From assembly GCF_005403045.1 (NCBI RefSeq), contig NZ_BJCL01000016.1:60597-124596 (forward strand): a stretch of DNA of 64,000 nt. Reading direction: 5' to 3'. The translations under genes were made by a program, and so were the position numbers. The notes under the pieces are model-generated. The model had not been told where the DNA came from. It was given only the letters and a program-made list of their open reading frames with translations, and searched no databases. This document shows positions 55,759-64,000 of this stretch, one piece after another (within the stretch, counting starts at the first letter, position 1; the number at the start of each line of letters is the position of its first letter). The DNA comes from Pseudaquabacterium pictum. Its GTDB lineage: Bacteria > Pseudomonadota > Gammaproteobacteria > Burkholderiales > Burkholderiaceae_C.

Positions 55759-58700
55759 ATGCCAACGCTGACCCTTCTTCTGCACGGCACGGCCCGTGTC
55801 GTCGCCGCCGACGGCCGCGAGACGGTGCTGGAACGCCGCGCCGCCGCACTCTGTGCGCTGGTGGCGCTGGAGCCCGGCTTCGCGCGCGAACGCGCCGCCG
55901 GCTGGCTGTGGCCCGACTCGTCGGACCCGCGGCGCAACCTGCGCCAGCAACTGCTGCGCTTCAAGCAGCAATGCGGCCAGCCCGTGCTGGATGGGGACGA
56001 CCGCCTGCACCTGGCCACGGGCGTGGCGCTGGGTGTTGCAGACGGCCCGCTGCTGCAGGGCCTGGACTACACCGACAGCGCCGACCTGGCAGCCTGGCTC
56101 GACGCCCGCCGCCAGGCCAGCGCGCTGCAGCAGACCCAGGCACTGCGCGACGCGCTGGCCACGGCCGAAGCCGCCGGTGACCTGGACAGCGCACTGGCCG
56201 CCGCCACCCGCCATGCCGCTGCCGACCCCGACAGCGAGGCCGCGGCCCGGGAACAGATGCGCCTGCACTACCTGCGCGGCGAGTCCGCCGCCGGGCTGGC
56301 GGTGTTCGACCGCCTGCGCGCCCGCCTGGCGGCCGGCTATGGCAGCGAGCCCGCTGCGGCCACCCGGGCGTTGGCCGACACCCTGCGCCGCAACACCGGG
56401 CCGGCACCGGCCACGCCCATGGCGCCCGCCAGCCTGCCGGTGGCCTTGCAGCGCCCGCCGGTGCTGGCCGGGCGTGATGCCGAACGCGCCGCCGTCCAGC
56501 GCGCCTGGGTCGACGGCCGCGCCGTGCTGCTGGAAGGCGAGGCGGGCCTGGGCAAGAGCCGGTTGCTGGCCGATTTGGCCGGCGGCGCCCACATGCTGCA
56601 GGCGGCTGGCCGGCCCGGCGACAGTGGCGCGCCCTATGCCACGCTGTCGCGTCTCCTGGCGCCGCTGTGGCGCCAGCAGGCGCACGGCCTCGGCGGGCCG
56701 CTGCAGGACGCGCTGGCCCACATCGCGCCCGGCGCCGTGCCCGCACCAGGCACGGCGGCGCTGCGGCCGGGCCTGCTGCTGGCGGCGGTCGACGCGCTGC
56801 TGGCGGTGCACGGCATCGACACCATCGTGCTCGACGACCTGCACTTCGCCGATGCCGCCACGCTGGAGCTGGCCGCCGGCCTGGCGGCCGGCACACAGCC
56901 GGCGCGCCGCTGGCTGCTGGCGCAGCGACCCGCCGAGTCACCCCCGGCCGCGCAGGCGCTGCGCGACGGCCTGGTCGAACTGCAGCGGCTGGAGGTGGTC
57001 ACGCTGGCGCCGCTGAACGAGGTGGCAGCGGCCACGCTGGTCGACGCGCTGGCGATCGACGGCCTCGATGGCGCGGCCATCGCACCCGCCCTGGTGCGCC
57101 ACACGGGCGGCAACCCGCTGTACCTGCTGGAGACGCTGAAGCAGGGCCTGCAGGACGGCAGCCTGGCACGCGGCCAGTTGCCACGGCCAGGCTCGGTGGG
57201 CGCGCTGATCGAACGCCGCCTGCAGCGCCTGAGCGAACCCGCCATGACGCTGGCCCGCGTGGCGGCCATCGCCGGCATCGACTTCTGCATCGAGCTGGCC
57301 GAAGCCGCCACCGGCCACAGCGCGGTGCAGCTGGCCGGCCCCTGGGCCGAGCTGCAGGCCGCGCAGGTGCTGCGTGACGAGGCCTTTGCCCATGACCTGG
57401 TGGCCGACGCCGCGCGCCGCAGCGTACCGCCGGTGGTGGCGCGCCGCGTGCATGCGCAATGCGCCGACTGGCTGGCCGCGCGCGGTGCCGAACCGGCGCG
57501 ACTGGCCGCGCACTGGCTGGAAGGCGGCGTGCCGGCGCGGGCGGGCGATGCCTTCACCGCCGCGGCCCAGCGCGCCGAGCGCGCCGCGCGCCTGCAGGAA
57601 GAAGCCACGCTGCATGCCCAGGCCGCCGATGCCTATGCCAGCGCCGGCATGCAGGACGCCTGCTTCCAGTCCCGCTGCCTGCGGGTGCGCGCGCTGCAAC
57701 ATGCCGACCTCGGCGACCAGGCCCTGGCGGAATGCCGCTTGCTGGCCGAGACCGCCCGGACCGACGCGCAGCGCATCCAGGCCCTGGCCGCGCAATGCGA
57801 CCTGCTGACCGAGCGCGGCGAGTCCGAGGCCGCCGTCACCGTGGGCGAGGCCGCGCTGGCACTGGCGCGCCCGCCGGCTGAAGGCGAATGGCCGGTGCGC
57901 ATCGCCTGCCACCTGGCCACGTCGCTGTGCCGCCTGGGCCGTGCCGACGAGGCGCTGGCCCTGCTGCTGCCGCTGCGCGCCTGGGTCGATGCCCAGCCCG
58001 ACGAGGCGCTGCGCATGCTGTGGCATGGCGAGTGGGCGGCCACGCTGGGCCACCGCGGCCGCCGGCGCGAGGCGGTGGCGGCCTACGACCTGGCGCGTGC
58101 TGCCGCGCGCCGTGCCGGCCTGCGGGATGCCGAAGGCCGGCTGCTGCTGAACTGCGCCGTCACGCTGCGCCAGGGCGGCCAATTCGATCGTGCGGTGGCG
58201 CTGGCCACCGAGGGCCGCGCCCTGTCGGGGACCGACCTGGGCGGCGGCCAGGGTGCACCGATCGACCGCCTGGTGGTGGCCCGCGACGAGGCCGAGACCG
58301 GCCGTTTCGCCAGCGCGCTGGCGGCGCTGGAAGACCTGCTGCCACTGTTTGCGCGCAGCGGCGCCGGCTTCTGGCAGCAGGCCACGCGCATGGTGCTGGT
58401 GCGGCTGTGGCTGGACCTGGGCCAGCCCGGGCGGGCCGTGCCGCTGCTGCGCGACCCGCCCGACGACCTGCCGCCCTGGCTGCAGGCCGACCGGCTGCTG
58501 CTGCAGGCCGACCTGGCGCGGCTGCTGCAGCAGCCGTTGCCGGCTGGCGCGGTGCAGGCCGCACTGGCGCTGGCCGCCAGCGACCCGGCGCGCGGCCCGC
58601 TGCTGCGGGTGCGCGCCTTGCGGCATGCGCCAGCGCCGGTGCGGCAGGCCGAGGCCGCGCAACTGGCCCCGGTGCTGCGCGCGTCCGAACGGTTCGGTGC

Positions 58701-59022
58701 GCTGATGGGCCTGCATGTCCATCTGGCCGAGGCCGCGCTGGCCGCCGGTGATCCCGGCGCTGCGGCAGCGGCTGCAGCGCAGGTGCTGGCGTTGTTCGAC
58801 GGCGGCTGCGCACCCGATTCCATGTACCGGGCCGAGGCCTGGTGGGTGGCACACCGCGCGCTGGCCGCCGCCGGCCGCCACGACCAGGCCGCCTTGGCGC
58901 TGCAGCAGGGCACCAGCTGGGTCACCCGGCAGGCGCTGCCCCATGTGCCACCGGCCTTCATCGACAGCTTTCTGCACCGCAACCCGGTCAACAGGGCGCT
59001 GCTGGCGGCGGCAGCAGGCTGA
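55759..59022 (+). CDS. Second large regulator: winged helix, BTAD-like, AAA ATPase and TPR-like repeats
   Basis: 1087 residues. A short winged-helix domain (about 5-90, NLRQQLLRFKQQCGQPVLDG) is followed by a BTAD-like helical domain (about 110-210). The ATPase has Walker A GEAGLGKS (260-267) and Walker B VLDD (357-360). A long Ala/Leu-rich repeat region (about 600-1080) completes it. The architecture matches the regulator at 39115-42072, but here the BTAD-like part is better preserved. It starts 27 bases after the Ig/NHL lipoprotein gene on the same strand and may regulate it. Neither has a C-terminal LuxR domain. Effector unknown. Confidence 0.82.
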   Translation: MPTLTLLLHGTARVVAADGRETVLERRAAALCALVALEPGFARERAAGWLWPDSSDPRRNLRQQLLRFKQQCGQPVLDGDDRLHLATGVALGVADGPLLQGLDYTDSADLAAWLDARRQASALQQTQALRDALATAEAAGDLDSALAAATRHAAADPDSEAAAREQMRLHYLRGESAAGLAVFDRLRARLAAGYGSEPAAATRALADTLRRNTGPAPATPMAPASLPVALQRPPVLAGRDAERAAVQRAWVDGRAVLLEGEAGLGKSRLLADLAGGAHMLQAAGRPGDSGAPYATLSRLLAPLWRQQAHGLGGPLQDALAHIAPGAVPAPGTAALRPGLLLAAVDALLAVHGIDTIVLDDLHFADAATLELAAGLAAGTQPARRWLLAQRPAESPPAAQALRDGLVELQRLEVVTLAPLNEVAAATLVDALAIDGLDGAAIAPALVRHTGGNPLYLLETLKQGLQDGSLARGQLPRPGSVGALIERRLQRLSEPAMTLARVAAIAGIDFCIELAEAATGHSAVQLAGPWAELQAAQVLRDEAFAHDLVADAARRSVPPVVARRVHAQCADWLAARGAEPARLAAHWLEGGVPARAGDAFTAAAQRAERAARLQEEATLHAQAADAYASAGMQDACFQSRCLRVRALQHADLGDQALAECRLLAETARTDAQRIQALAAQCDLLTERGESEAAVTVGEAALALARPPAEGEWPVRIACHLATSLCRLGRADEALALLLPLRAWVDAQPDEALRMLWHGEWAATLGHRGRRREAVAAYDLARAAARRAGLRDAEGRLLLNCAVTLRQGGQFDRAVALATEGRALSGTDLGGGQGAPIDRLVVARDEAETGRFASALAALEDLLPLFARSGAGFWQQATRMVLVRLWLDLGQPGRAVPLLRDPPDDLPPWLQADRLLLQADLARLLQQPLPAGAVQAALALAASDPARGPLLRVRALRHAPAPVRQAEAAQLAPVLRASERFGALMGLHVHLAEAALAAGDPGAAAAAAAQVLALFDGGCAPDSMYRAEAWWVAHRALAAAGRHDQAALALQQGTSWVTRQALPHVPPAFIDSFLHRNPVNRALLAAAAG

Positions 59023-59117
59023 TGCGCGGCCGACTGGCGGCGACCCAGGGCCAGCCCCGACAAGCGCAGCAGCCGTTGGTTGGTATCGTGGGGCCGTTCT
59101 GGCCTCCCTCGACGACC

Positions 59118-60461
59118 ATGCATCCACTGCACCGAATGCGCACCCGCCTGGCCCGGCTCGGCCTGGTGACCCTGTGGCCCTGGATGACCCTGGTGGTGGC
59201 CGGTTGCGCCAGCCCGCCCGCGGCGCCACCCGAGGCGCCGCCGCAGGCCCAGGCCTGCCCGGCCGGCGTGCCCGCCGGTGCACGCTGCCTGCGCGGCCAG
59301 GATTCGGCCTCGGCGCACTACCTGATCGTGGTGCCGGCGCAGTGGAGCGGCGTGCTGGTGGTGCATGCCCACGGCGGACCGACGCTGGGCCCGCCCAGCG
59401 CCAAACGCAACGACGAGGACATCCAGCGCTGGGCCATCACCGTGCGCGAAGGCCATGCCTGGGCCGGGTCAGTGTTCCGCCAGGGCGGCTTCGCCGTCAC
59501 CACCGCGGCCGAAGACACCGAGCGGGTGCGCCGCATCTTCGTCGACCATGTGGCCAAGCCGCGGCGCACGCTGCTGCATGGCCAGTCCTGGGGCGGCATG
59601 GTGGCCACGCGCGCGGCCGAGCTGTTCCCGAAGTCCTGGGACGGCATCCTGCTCACCAGCGCCGTGGTGGCCGGGCCGGCCACCTACGACTTCCGGGTGG
59701 ACCTGCGCGCCATCTACCAGCACCTGTGCAACAACCATCCGCGGCCGGACGAGCCGGCCTATCCGCTGCCCATCGGCCTGCCCGCCGACAGCAAGCTGAC
59801 CGCCGCCGACCTGGCCCAGCGCGCCACCGATTGCCTGGGCACCGGCAGGCCGGCCGCCCAGCGCACGGCCGAGCAGGCGCAGAAGCTCAAGACCATCGCC
59901 ACGGTGCTGAAGATCCCCGAAAGCTCGGTGGCCGGGCACCTGAACTACGCCACCTTCACCTTCCGCGACATCACGCAGAAGAACGGCGGCGTCAGCCCGT
60001 TCGGCAACGCCGGCGTGCGCTATGCCGGATCGGCCGACGATGCCGCGCTGAACGCCGGCGTGCCGCGCTTCCAGGCCGACCCGTCGGCCGTGGCGCGGTT
60101 TGCGGCCGACACCGACCACCGCGGCCGCTTCGCCGCGCCGGTGCTCACCGCCCATGGCGTGGGTGATGCCACCGTGTTCGTCGAAGGCAGCGACACGCTG
60201 CGCCAGCGCATGGTGGCCGCCGGCAACGGCGGCCGGCTGGTGCAGACCTTCGTGGACTCCAGTGAACACAGCTACTGGGGCGATGCGATGTACCCGCCGC
60301 TGTTCGAGGCCCTGCTGGCCTGGGTCGACCAGGGCCGCGCACCCAGCCCAGCCGGCATCGCCGACCGCTGCCGGCAACTGCGTGCGGCGCAACCGGCCGA
60401 CTGCCGCTTCCTGCCGGCGTTTGTGCCGCAACCCCTGGCGACGCGCGTCGTGCCACGCTGA
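59118..60461 (+). CDS. Lipoprotein alpha/beta hydrolase
   Basis: 447 residues. Signal peptide ends in a lipobox LVVAGC (Cys30). The alpha/beta hydrolase nucleophile is S157 in HGQSWGG, and H391 or thereabouts lies in SSEHSYWG. YPLPIGLPADSK and repeated Cys-rich spots (CLRGQD, CRQLRAAQPADCRF) are unlike common esterases. I do not recognise a substrate. It is a stand-alone gene 95 bases after the regulator, ending 43 bases before bchC. Confidence 0.8.
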   Translation: MHPLHRMRTRLARLGLVTLWPWMTLVVAGCASPPAAPPEAPPQAQACPAGVPAGARCLRGQDSASAHYLIVVPAQWSGVLVVHAHGGPTLGPPSAKRNDEDIQRWAITVREGHAWAGSVFRQGGFAVTTAAEDTERVRRIFVDHVAKPRRTLLHGQSWGGMVATRAAELFPKSWDGILLTSAVVAGPATYDFRVDLRAIYQHLCNNHPRPDEPAYPLPIGLPADSKLTAADLAQRATDCLGTGRPAAQRTAEQAQKLKTIATVLKIPESSVAGHLNYATFTFRDITQKNGGVSPFGNAGVRYAGSADDAALNAGVPRFQADPSAVARFAADTDHRGRFAAPVLTAHGVGDATVFVEGSDTLRQRMVAAGNGGRLVQTFVDSSEHSYWGDAMYPPLFEALLAWVDQGRAPSPAGIADRCRQLRAAQPADCRFLPAFVPQPLATRVVPR

Positions 60462-60476
60462 CGATCGGTAAGATGG

Positions 60477-60494
60477 TGTCAACCAGCACTGACA
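60477..60494. promoter_or_regulatory. CrtJ/PpsR-type operator TGT-N12-ACA upstream of bchC
   Basis: TGT and ACA are separated by exactly 12 bases, with extended arms TGTCA/TGACA. This is the consensus of the redox- and light-responsive repressor CrtJ/PpsR found before photosynthesis genes. It ends ten bases before the bchC ATG, so a bound repressor would overlap the promoter or start. Confidence 0.65.
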
Positions 60495-60504
60495 CCTCGC
60501 CGCC

Positions 60505-61458
60505 ATGACCACCCATGCCCATGCCATCGTCTTCGACGCACCGCAGACCCTGGCGGTGCGCAGCCTGGAACTGAAGGCCTTCGAGGACGCCGATGTGGAG
60601 GTGGCGGTGCAGCACAGCGGCATCAGCACCGGCACCGAGCGGCTGCTGTGGGACGGCACCATGCCGCCCTTCCCCGGCCTGGGCTACCCGCTGGTGCCGG
60701 GCTACGAGACGGTGGGCCAGGTGGTGCGGGCGGGGCCGGCGGCTGCGGTGGCCGTCGGCAGCCATGTGTTCATCCCCGGCTCCTACAGCTTCCAGGGCGT
60801 GCGCAACATCTTTGGCGGCGCCGGTGCGCGGCTGGTCGTGCCGCACGACCGGGTGGTGCCGGTGGCGGCCGACCTGGGTCCGAAGGCGGTGCTGCTGGCG
60901 CTGGCCGCCACCTGCTACCACGCGATCGCCATCGGCGGGCAGCGCCAGCCGCTGATCGCCCCGGGCCTGATCGTCGGCCACGGCGTGATGGGCCGCTTGC
61001 TGGCCCGCATCACCCTGGCCCTGGGCCTGCCCGCGCCCACGGTGTGGGAGACGCAGCCGGCGCGCCGCCTGGGCGCCACCGGCTACGCGGTGATCCCGCC
61101 CGAGGACGATGCACGCAAGGACTACGCCGCCGTCTACGACGTGAGCGGCGATGCCAGCCTGCTCAATGGCCTGATCGGCCGCCTGGCCCCCGGCGGCGAG
61201 GTGGTGCTGGCCGGCTTCTACAAGACCGACCTGGGCTTCGCCTTTGCGCCGGCCTTCATGCGCGAGGCCAGCATCCGCATCGCCGCGCAATGGAAGAAGC
61301 ACGATCTGCTGGCGGTGACGGCGCTGGTGGCGTCCGGCGCGCTGTCGCTGGACGGCCTGATCACCCACACCCTGAACCCCGGCCGCGCCCGCGAGGCCTA
61401 CGAGGTCGCCTTCAGCGACCCGCAGTGCCTGAAGATGATGCTGGACTGGACCGCCTGA
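60505..61458 (+). CDS. bchC: Bacteriochlorophyllide dehydrogenase BchC
   Basis: 317 residues, medium-chain dehydrogenase/reductase fold, matching BchC (3-hydroxyethyl bacteriochlorophyllide a dehydrogenase), which forms the 3-acetyl group of bacteriochlorophyll a. Recognisable stretches are ISTGTERLLWDGTMP, YPLVPGYETVGQVV, VFIPGSYSFQGVRNIFGGA and HGVMGRLLARI. BchC proteins lack the Zn ligands of classic alcohol dehydrogenases; no Cys/His cluster is seen here either. It overlaps bciA by one base (TGATG). Likely controlled by the TGT-N12-ACA site. This is the clearest sign that the organism makes bacteriochlorophyll. Confidence 0.9.
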   Translation: MTTHAHAIVFDAPQTLAVRSLELKAFEDADVEVAVQHSGISTGTERLLWDGTMPPFPGLGYPLVPGYETVGQVVRAGPAAAVAVGSHVFIPGSYSFQGVRNIFGGAGARLVVPHDRVVPVAADLGPKAVLLALAATCYHAIAIGGQRQPLIAPGLIVGHGVMGRLLARITLALGLPAPTVWETQPARRLGATGYAVIPPEDDARKDYAAVYDVSGDASLLNGLIGRLAPGGEVVLAGFYKTDLGFAFAPAFMREASIRIAAQWKKHDLLAVTALVASGALSLDGLITHTLNPGRAREAYEVAFSDPQCLKMMLDWTA

Positions 61459-62462
61459 TGGCCGCCGCCGCGGCCGGCCAGCGCGTGCTGGTGCTCGGCG
61501 CCACCGGCACCATCGGCCAGGCCACGGTGCGTGCATTGCGGCGGCAGGGCCACAGCGTGGTCTGCTTTGTGCGGCCGCGTGCCGGCCCCGGCGGGCGGCT
61601 GGCGCAGGCCGACATCGCCCGGCTGCTGCCCGGCGCCACGCTGCGCGTCGGCGACGTGACCGACCCGGCATCCCTGGCGCGCGACGCGTTCTGCGGCGAG
61701 CCCTTCGATGCGCTGGTGTCCTGCCTGGCCTCGCGCACCGGCGCGCCGAAGGACGCCTGGGCCATCGACCACGCTGCCCATGTGCTGGCACTGGCGGCGG
61801 CCCGGGCCGCCGGCGTGCGGCAGGTGGTGCTGCTGTCGGCCATCTGCGTGCAGAAGCCGCTGCTGGCCTTCCAGCAGGCCAAGCTGGCGTTTGAACGGGA
61901 ACTGATGGCGTCCGGCCTCACCTGGTCCATCGTGCGGCCCACCGCCTTCTTCAAGTCGCTGGCGGGGCAGGTGGCGCGGGTGCAGCAGGGCAAGCCCTTC
62001 CTGCTGTTCGGCGACGGCGCGCTGACCGCCTGCAAGCCCATCAGCGACGACGACCTGGGCGACTTCATCGCCGGCTGCCTGACCGACGCCGGCCGGCAGA
62101 ACCGCGTGCTGCCCATCGGCGGCCCGGGCGAGGCCATCACGCCGCGCCAGCAGGGTGCGCTGCTGTTCGCCGCGGCGGGCCTGCCGCCGAAGTTCAAGCA
62201 GGTGCCGGTGGCGCTGATGGACACCATCATCGCGGTGCTGGGCACGGCCGGGCGGCTGCTGCCGGCGCTGGCCGCCAAGGCCGAGCTGGCGCGCATCGGC
62301 CGCTACTACGCCACCGAATCCATGCTGGTGTGGGACGCCGCCGCCGGCCGCTACGATGCCGCGGCCACGCCGTCCTTCGGCAGCCAGACGCTGGCCGGCT
62401 TCTACGCCGACCTGCTGGCCGGCCGCACGACGATGGAACGCGGCGACCACGCCGTGTTCTGA
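61458..62462 (+). CDS. bciA: Divinyl chlorophyllide 8-vinyl reductase BciA
   Basis: 334 residues, atypical short-chain dehydrogenase fold. The NAD(P)-binding motif is GATGTIG at 14-20. BciA landmarks are RPTAFFKSLAGQVARVQQGK, LFGDGALTACKPISDDD and LPIGGPGEAITPRQQG. It reduces the 8-vinyl group of divinyl (bacterio)chlorophyllides with NADPH. Translation is coupled to bchC by the TGATG overlap. This gives two consecutive bacteriochlorophyll steps in one transcript. No other bch, crt or puf gene is in the window. Confidence 0.92.
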   Translation: MAAAAAGQRVLVLGATGTIGQATVRALRRQGHSVVCFVRPRAGPGGRLAQADIARLLPGATLRVGDVTDPASLARDAFCGEPFDALVSCLASRTGAPKDAWAIDHAAHVLALAAARAAGVRQVVLLSAICVQKPLLAFQQAKLAFERELMASGLTWSIVRPTAFFKSLAGQVARVQQGKPFLLFGDGALTACKPISDDDLGDFIAGCLTDAGRQNRVLPIGGPGEAITPRQQGALLFAAAGLPPKFKQVPVALMDTIIAVLGTAGRLLPALAAKAELARIGRYYATESMLVWDAAAGRYDAAATPSFGSQTLAGFYADLLAGRTTMERGDHAVF

Positions 62463-62542
62463 TCAGGGCCAACGCCCGCCCGCGCCGCCCCGCGCGGTGC
62501 GCCTGATCCACCGCTTCGCGCCTGACGACATCGGACATTGCC

Positions 62543-63610
62543 ATGCCTGCCTGGGCCTTGCTTCTTCCACTGGGTGCTGCCGGCCTGCTGGCCGCCAGCC
62601 TGGGCCTGACCATGGGCACGGCCCTGGCCGCCGCCTGCGCGGTGGCGCTGATCGGCGCGGTGATCGCCGCGGTGCACCATGCCGAGGTGGTGGCCCACCG
62701 CGTGGGCGAGCCCTTCGGCACCCTGGTGCTGGCGGTGGCCATCACGGTGATCGAGGTGGCGCTGATCGTCTCGATGATGCTGGCCGGCGGCCCCGACACC
62801 GCCACCCTGCCGCGCGACACCATCTATGCGGCAGTGATGATCATCTGCACCGGCGTGGTGGGCATCTGCCTGCTGGCCGGCGGCATCAGCCACCATGAGC
62901 AGACCTTCCGCATGGAAGGCACCAACTCGGCGCTGTCGGCCCTGGTGGCCCTGGCCGGGCTGTCGCTGGTGCTGCCCAGCTTCACCACCAGCTCGCCCGA
63001 GGGCACCTACACCCTGTCGCAGCTGGTCTTCGTGGCCGCATCGTCGCTGGCGCTGTGGGCGATCTTCGTCTTCGTGCAGACGGTGCGCCACCGCGACTAC
63101 TTCCTGCCGCCGAAGAACGCCGCCGACGAGGACGTGCATGCCGCGCCGCCGTCCAATGCCCTGGCCCTGGCCAGCTTCGGCCTGTTGCTGGTGGCGCTGG
63201 TGTCGGTGGTGGGCCTGGCCAAGCAGCTGTCGCCGATGATCGAAGCGGCGGTGGTGGCCGCAGGCGCGCCCAAGGCGGTGATCGGCATCGCCATCGCCCT
63301 GCTGGTGCTGTTGCCCGAGACCTGGGCCGCCGTGCGTGCCGCACTGGCCGACCGGCTGCAGACCAGCATGAACCTGGCCCTGGGCTCGGCCCTGGCCAGC
63401 ATCGGCCTGACCATCCCGGCGGTGGTGGTGACCGCCACCGTGCTCGACCTCCCCCTGGTGCTGGGCCTGGCGCCGAAAGACCTGGTGCTGCTGGCCCTGG
63501 CCTTCCTGGTGGGTGCCATCACCCTGGGCACCGGTCGCACGAACATGATGCAGGGCGCCGTGCACCTGGTGCTGTTCGCGGCCTTCCTGTTCTTGTCGCT
63601 GGTGCCTTGA
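62543..63610 (+). CDS. chaA: Calcium/proton antiporter ChaA family
   Basis: 355 residues with about eleven hydrophobic helices in two similar halves, as in Na/Ca exchanger-superfamily proteins. Acidic helix residues occur in VAITVIEVALIVSMM in the first half and in VLLPETWAAVRAALADR in the second. It resembles ChaA/y4hA ionic transporters and likely exports Ca2+ or Na+ for H+. It begins 80 bases after bciA with a weak start context and may have its own promoter. It ends where a noncoding, structured region begins. Confidence 0.88.
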   Translation: MPAWALLLPLGAAGLLAASLGLTMGTALAAACAVALIGAVIAAVHHAEVVAHRVGEPFGTLVLAVAITVIEVALIVSMMLAGGPDTATLPRDTIYAAVMIICTGVVGICLLAGGISHHEQTFRMEGTNSALSALVALAGLSLVLPSFTTSSPEGTYTLSQLVFVAASSLALWAIFVFVQTVRHRDYFLPPKNAADEDVHAAPPSNALALASFGLLLVALVSVVGLAKQLSPMIEAAVVAAGAPKAVIGIAIALLVLLPETWAAVRAALADRLQTSMNLALGSALASIGLTIPAVVVTATVLDLPLVLGLAPKDLVLLALAFLVGAITLGTGRTNMMQGAVHLVLFAAFLFLSLVP

Positions 63611-63879
63611 GGCGGTCGGGGGCGGCTTGGGGCTCGTTGCGGTCGTTGCCGACTCGCCATCTCCGGCGCGAGGCCAAGGCCGCCGGGTACCTCGCCGACT
63701 CCATGTCCCCCGTCCTACACGCCGCAAGCGGCGAATAGGACTCCGCCTCTACTTCCGTCGGCCAGGTACCCGCCGTCCTCGTCCAGCCTCCGTCTCCGCG
63801 TGGGGCGAAGGCCTCAGTGGTGGCCGAGCGTCGGATCGGGTGGGCCTGTTTTGCGGAGGTCAAGACACCGTTTTGCGTG
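63611..63879. other. Gene-free region between chaA and the IS110-family transposase
   Basis: 269 bases without a supportable gene. It contains a compound inverted repeat (63682-63774) with a second inverted repeat nested inside (63712-63741). It probably includes the non-coding end of the insertion element. The exact boundary between element and host DNA cannot be seen without its other copies. Confidence 0.55.
63682..63774. repeat. Nested inverted repeats, candidate structured RNA of the IS110-type element
   Basis: Outer arms 63682-63699 and 63757-63774 pair in 16 of 18 positions (GCCGGGTACCTCGCCGAC against GTCGGCCAGGTACCCGCC). Inside, 63712-63725 and 63728-63741 pair in 12 of 14 around a two-base AA loop. 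The whole can fold as one long branched hairpin. Position: 106 bases past the transposase stop on the transposase strand. In IS1111-type members of the IS110 family the bridge/seek RNA is encoded at this 3' side. Alternatives are a terminator or a REP-like palindrome. Confidence 0.5.
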
Positions 63880-64000
63880 TCAAGCGGCGCTTGGCTTCAG
63901 ATGGTCAGCATTGAAGGGCTTGCCAGATCGCAGCACGCCGTAGGCGATGGCCAGCAGCTTGTGCATGCACGCCACCACGATCACCTTGCCCGGCTTGCCT
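63880..64000 (-). mobile_element. IS110-family transposase, C-terminal end (truncated by window edge)
   Basis: The minus-strand frame entering from the window end gives 39 residues and a stop at 63880-63882. It contains GKPGKVIVVACMHKLLAIAYG and ends FNADHLKPSAA. The pattern K-V-x-V-x-A-C-M-x-K-L-L-x-I is the C-terminus shared by IS110-family (DEDD-type) transposases. The rest of the gene and the other end of the element lie beyond base 64000, so intactness and IS name cannot be judged. Confidence 0.8.

Noticed and set aside
51538..56844. Open frame of 1768 codons on the minus strand, antisense to the Ig/NHL lipoprotein and the regulator gene.
   Set aside because: It has low-complexity Gly/Arg/His-rich composition without any domain, spans two well-supported genes and is explained by GC-rich third positions on the other strand.
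62461..62508. GATCAGG ... CCTGATC inverted repeat between bciA and chaA.
   Set aside because: The 7-bp arms are separated by a 34-base loop. It is too weak to call an operator or terminator without conservation.
63712..63741. Reading the compound hairpin near the window end as an integron attC site.
   Set aside because: No GTTRRRY/RYYYAAC core sites flank it, and no integrase or gene cassettes are near.

Overview
The window is high-GC DNA with densely packed genes, ATGA or TGATG stop/start overlaps and a repeated AGGAGAC-type ribosome binding site. It looks like a Burkholderiales betaproteobacterium of the Rubrivivax/Leptothrix/Roseateles kind. Supporting content is a PhaM-like PHB granule protein, Bug-type solute receptors, a glucokinase-RpiR fusion, a PEP-CTERM protein, and bchC-bciA bacteriochlorophyll genes behind a CrtJ/PpsR-type TGT-N12-ACA site. 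The last points to phototrophic capacity. The genus is inference.

Layout. (1) 1-4733: livHMGF branched-chain-type ABC transporter, with livF running in frame, without a stop, into a complete aldehyde dehydrogenase. (2) 4696-7909, minus strand: alpha/beta hydrolase and an OmpR/EnvZ-type two-component pair. (3) 8146-22629: a starch/maltodextrin island. A minus-strand operon (pullulanase, binding protein, two permeases, ATPase) diverges from a plus-strand operon of four GH13 enzymes: lipoprotein, cytoplasmic, secreted, lipoprotein. (4) 22703-26675: AtuA pair, Bug receptor, diguanylate cyclase. (5) 26682-36535: TonB receptor, flavin-dependent halogenase and SGNH hydrolase (minus), lipoprotein esterase (plus), glucokinase (minus) and a glucokinase-RpiR fusion (plus). 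(6) 36594-42857: retropepsin-like protease, PhaM-like protein, FIST sensor, large wHTH/AAA/TPR regulator, PEP-CTERM protein. (7) 43017-51486: LysR regulator, lactate/glycolate permease and glcDEF, with a methyltransferase and an LrgA/LrgB pair inserted between glcE and glcF. (8) 51574-60461: large Ig/NHL lipoprotein, second wHTH/AAA regulator, lipoprotein hydrolase. (9) 60505-63610: bchC, bciA, Ca2+/H+ antiporter. (10) 63611-64000: C-terminus of an IS110-family transposase, cut by the window edge, with a strongly self-complementary stretch beyond its stop.

How it works together. A 15-bp palindrome, TGTAGY-N3-RCTACA, occurs upstream of both starch operons, at the esterase start codon, and twice between the two glucokinase genes. 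A weaker copy lies before the TonB receptor. Its shape resembles what I recall of HexR/RpiR operators, and an RpiR domain fused to glucokinase is encoded beside two copies. I infer one regulon covering outer-membrane uptake, extracellular depolymerisation, maltodextrin import, cytoplasmic hydrolysis and glucose phosphorylation. A halogenase and SGNH hydrolase of unknown role sit in the same locus.

Limits: all functions come from reading motifs by eye, and no database search or folding was run. The first gene and the last element are truncated by the window.
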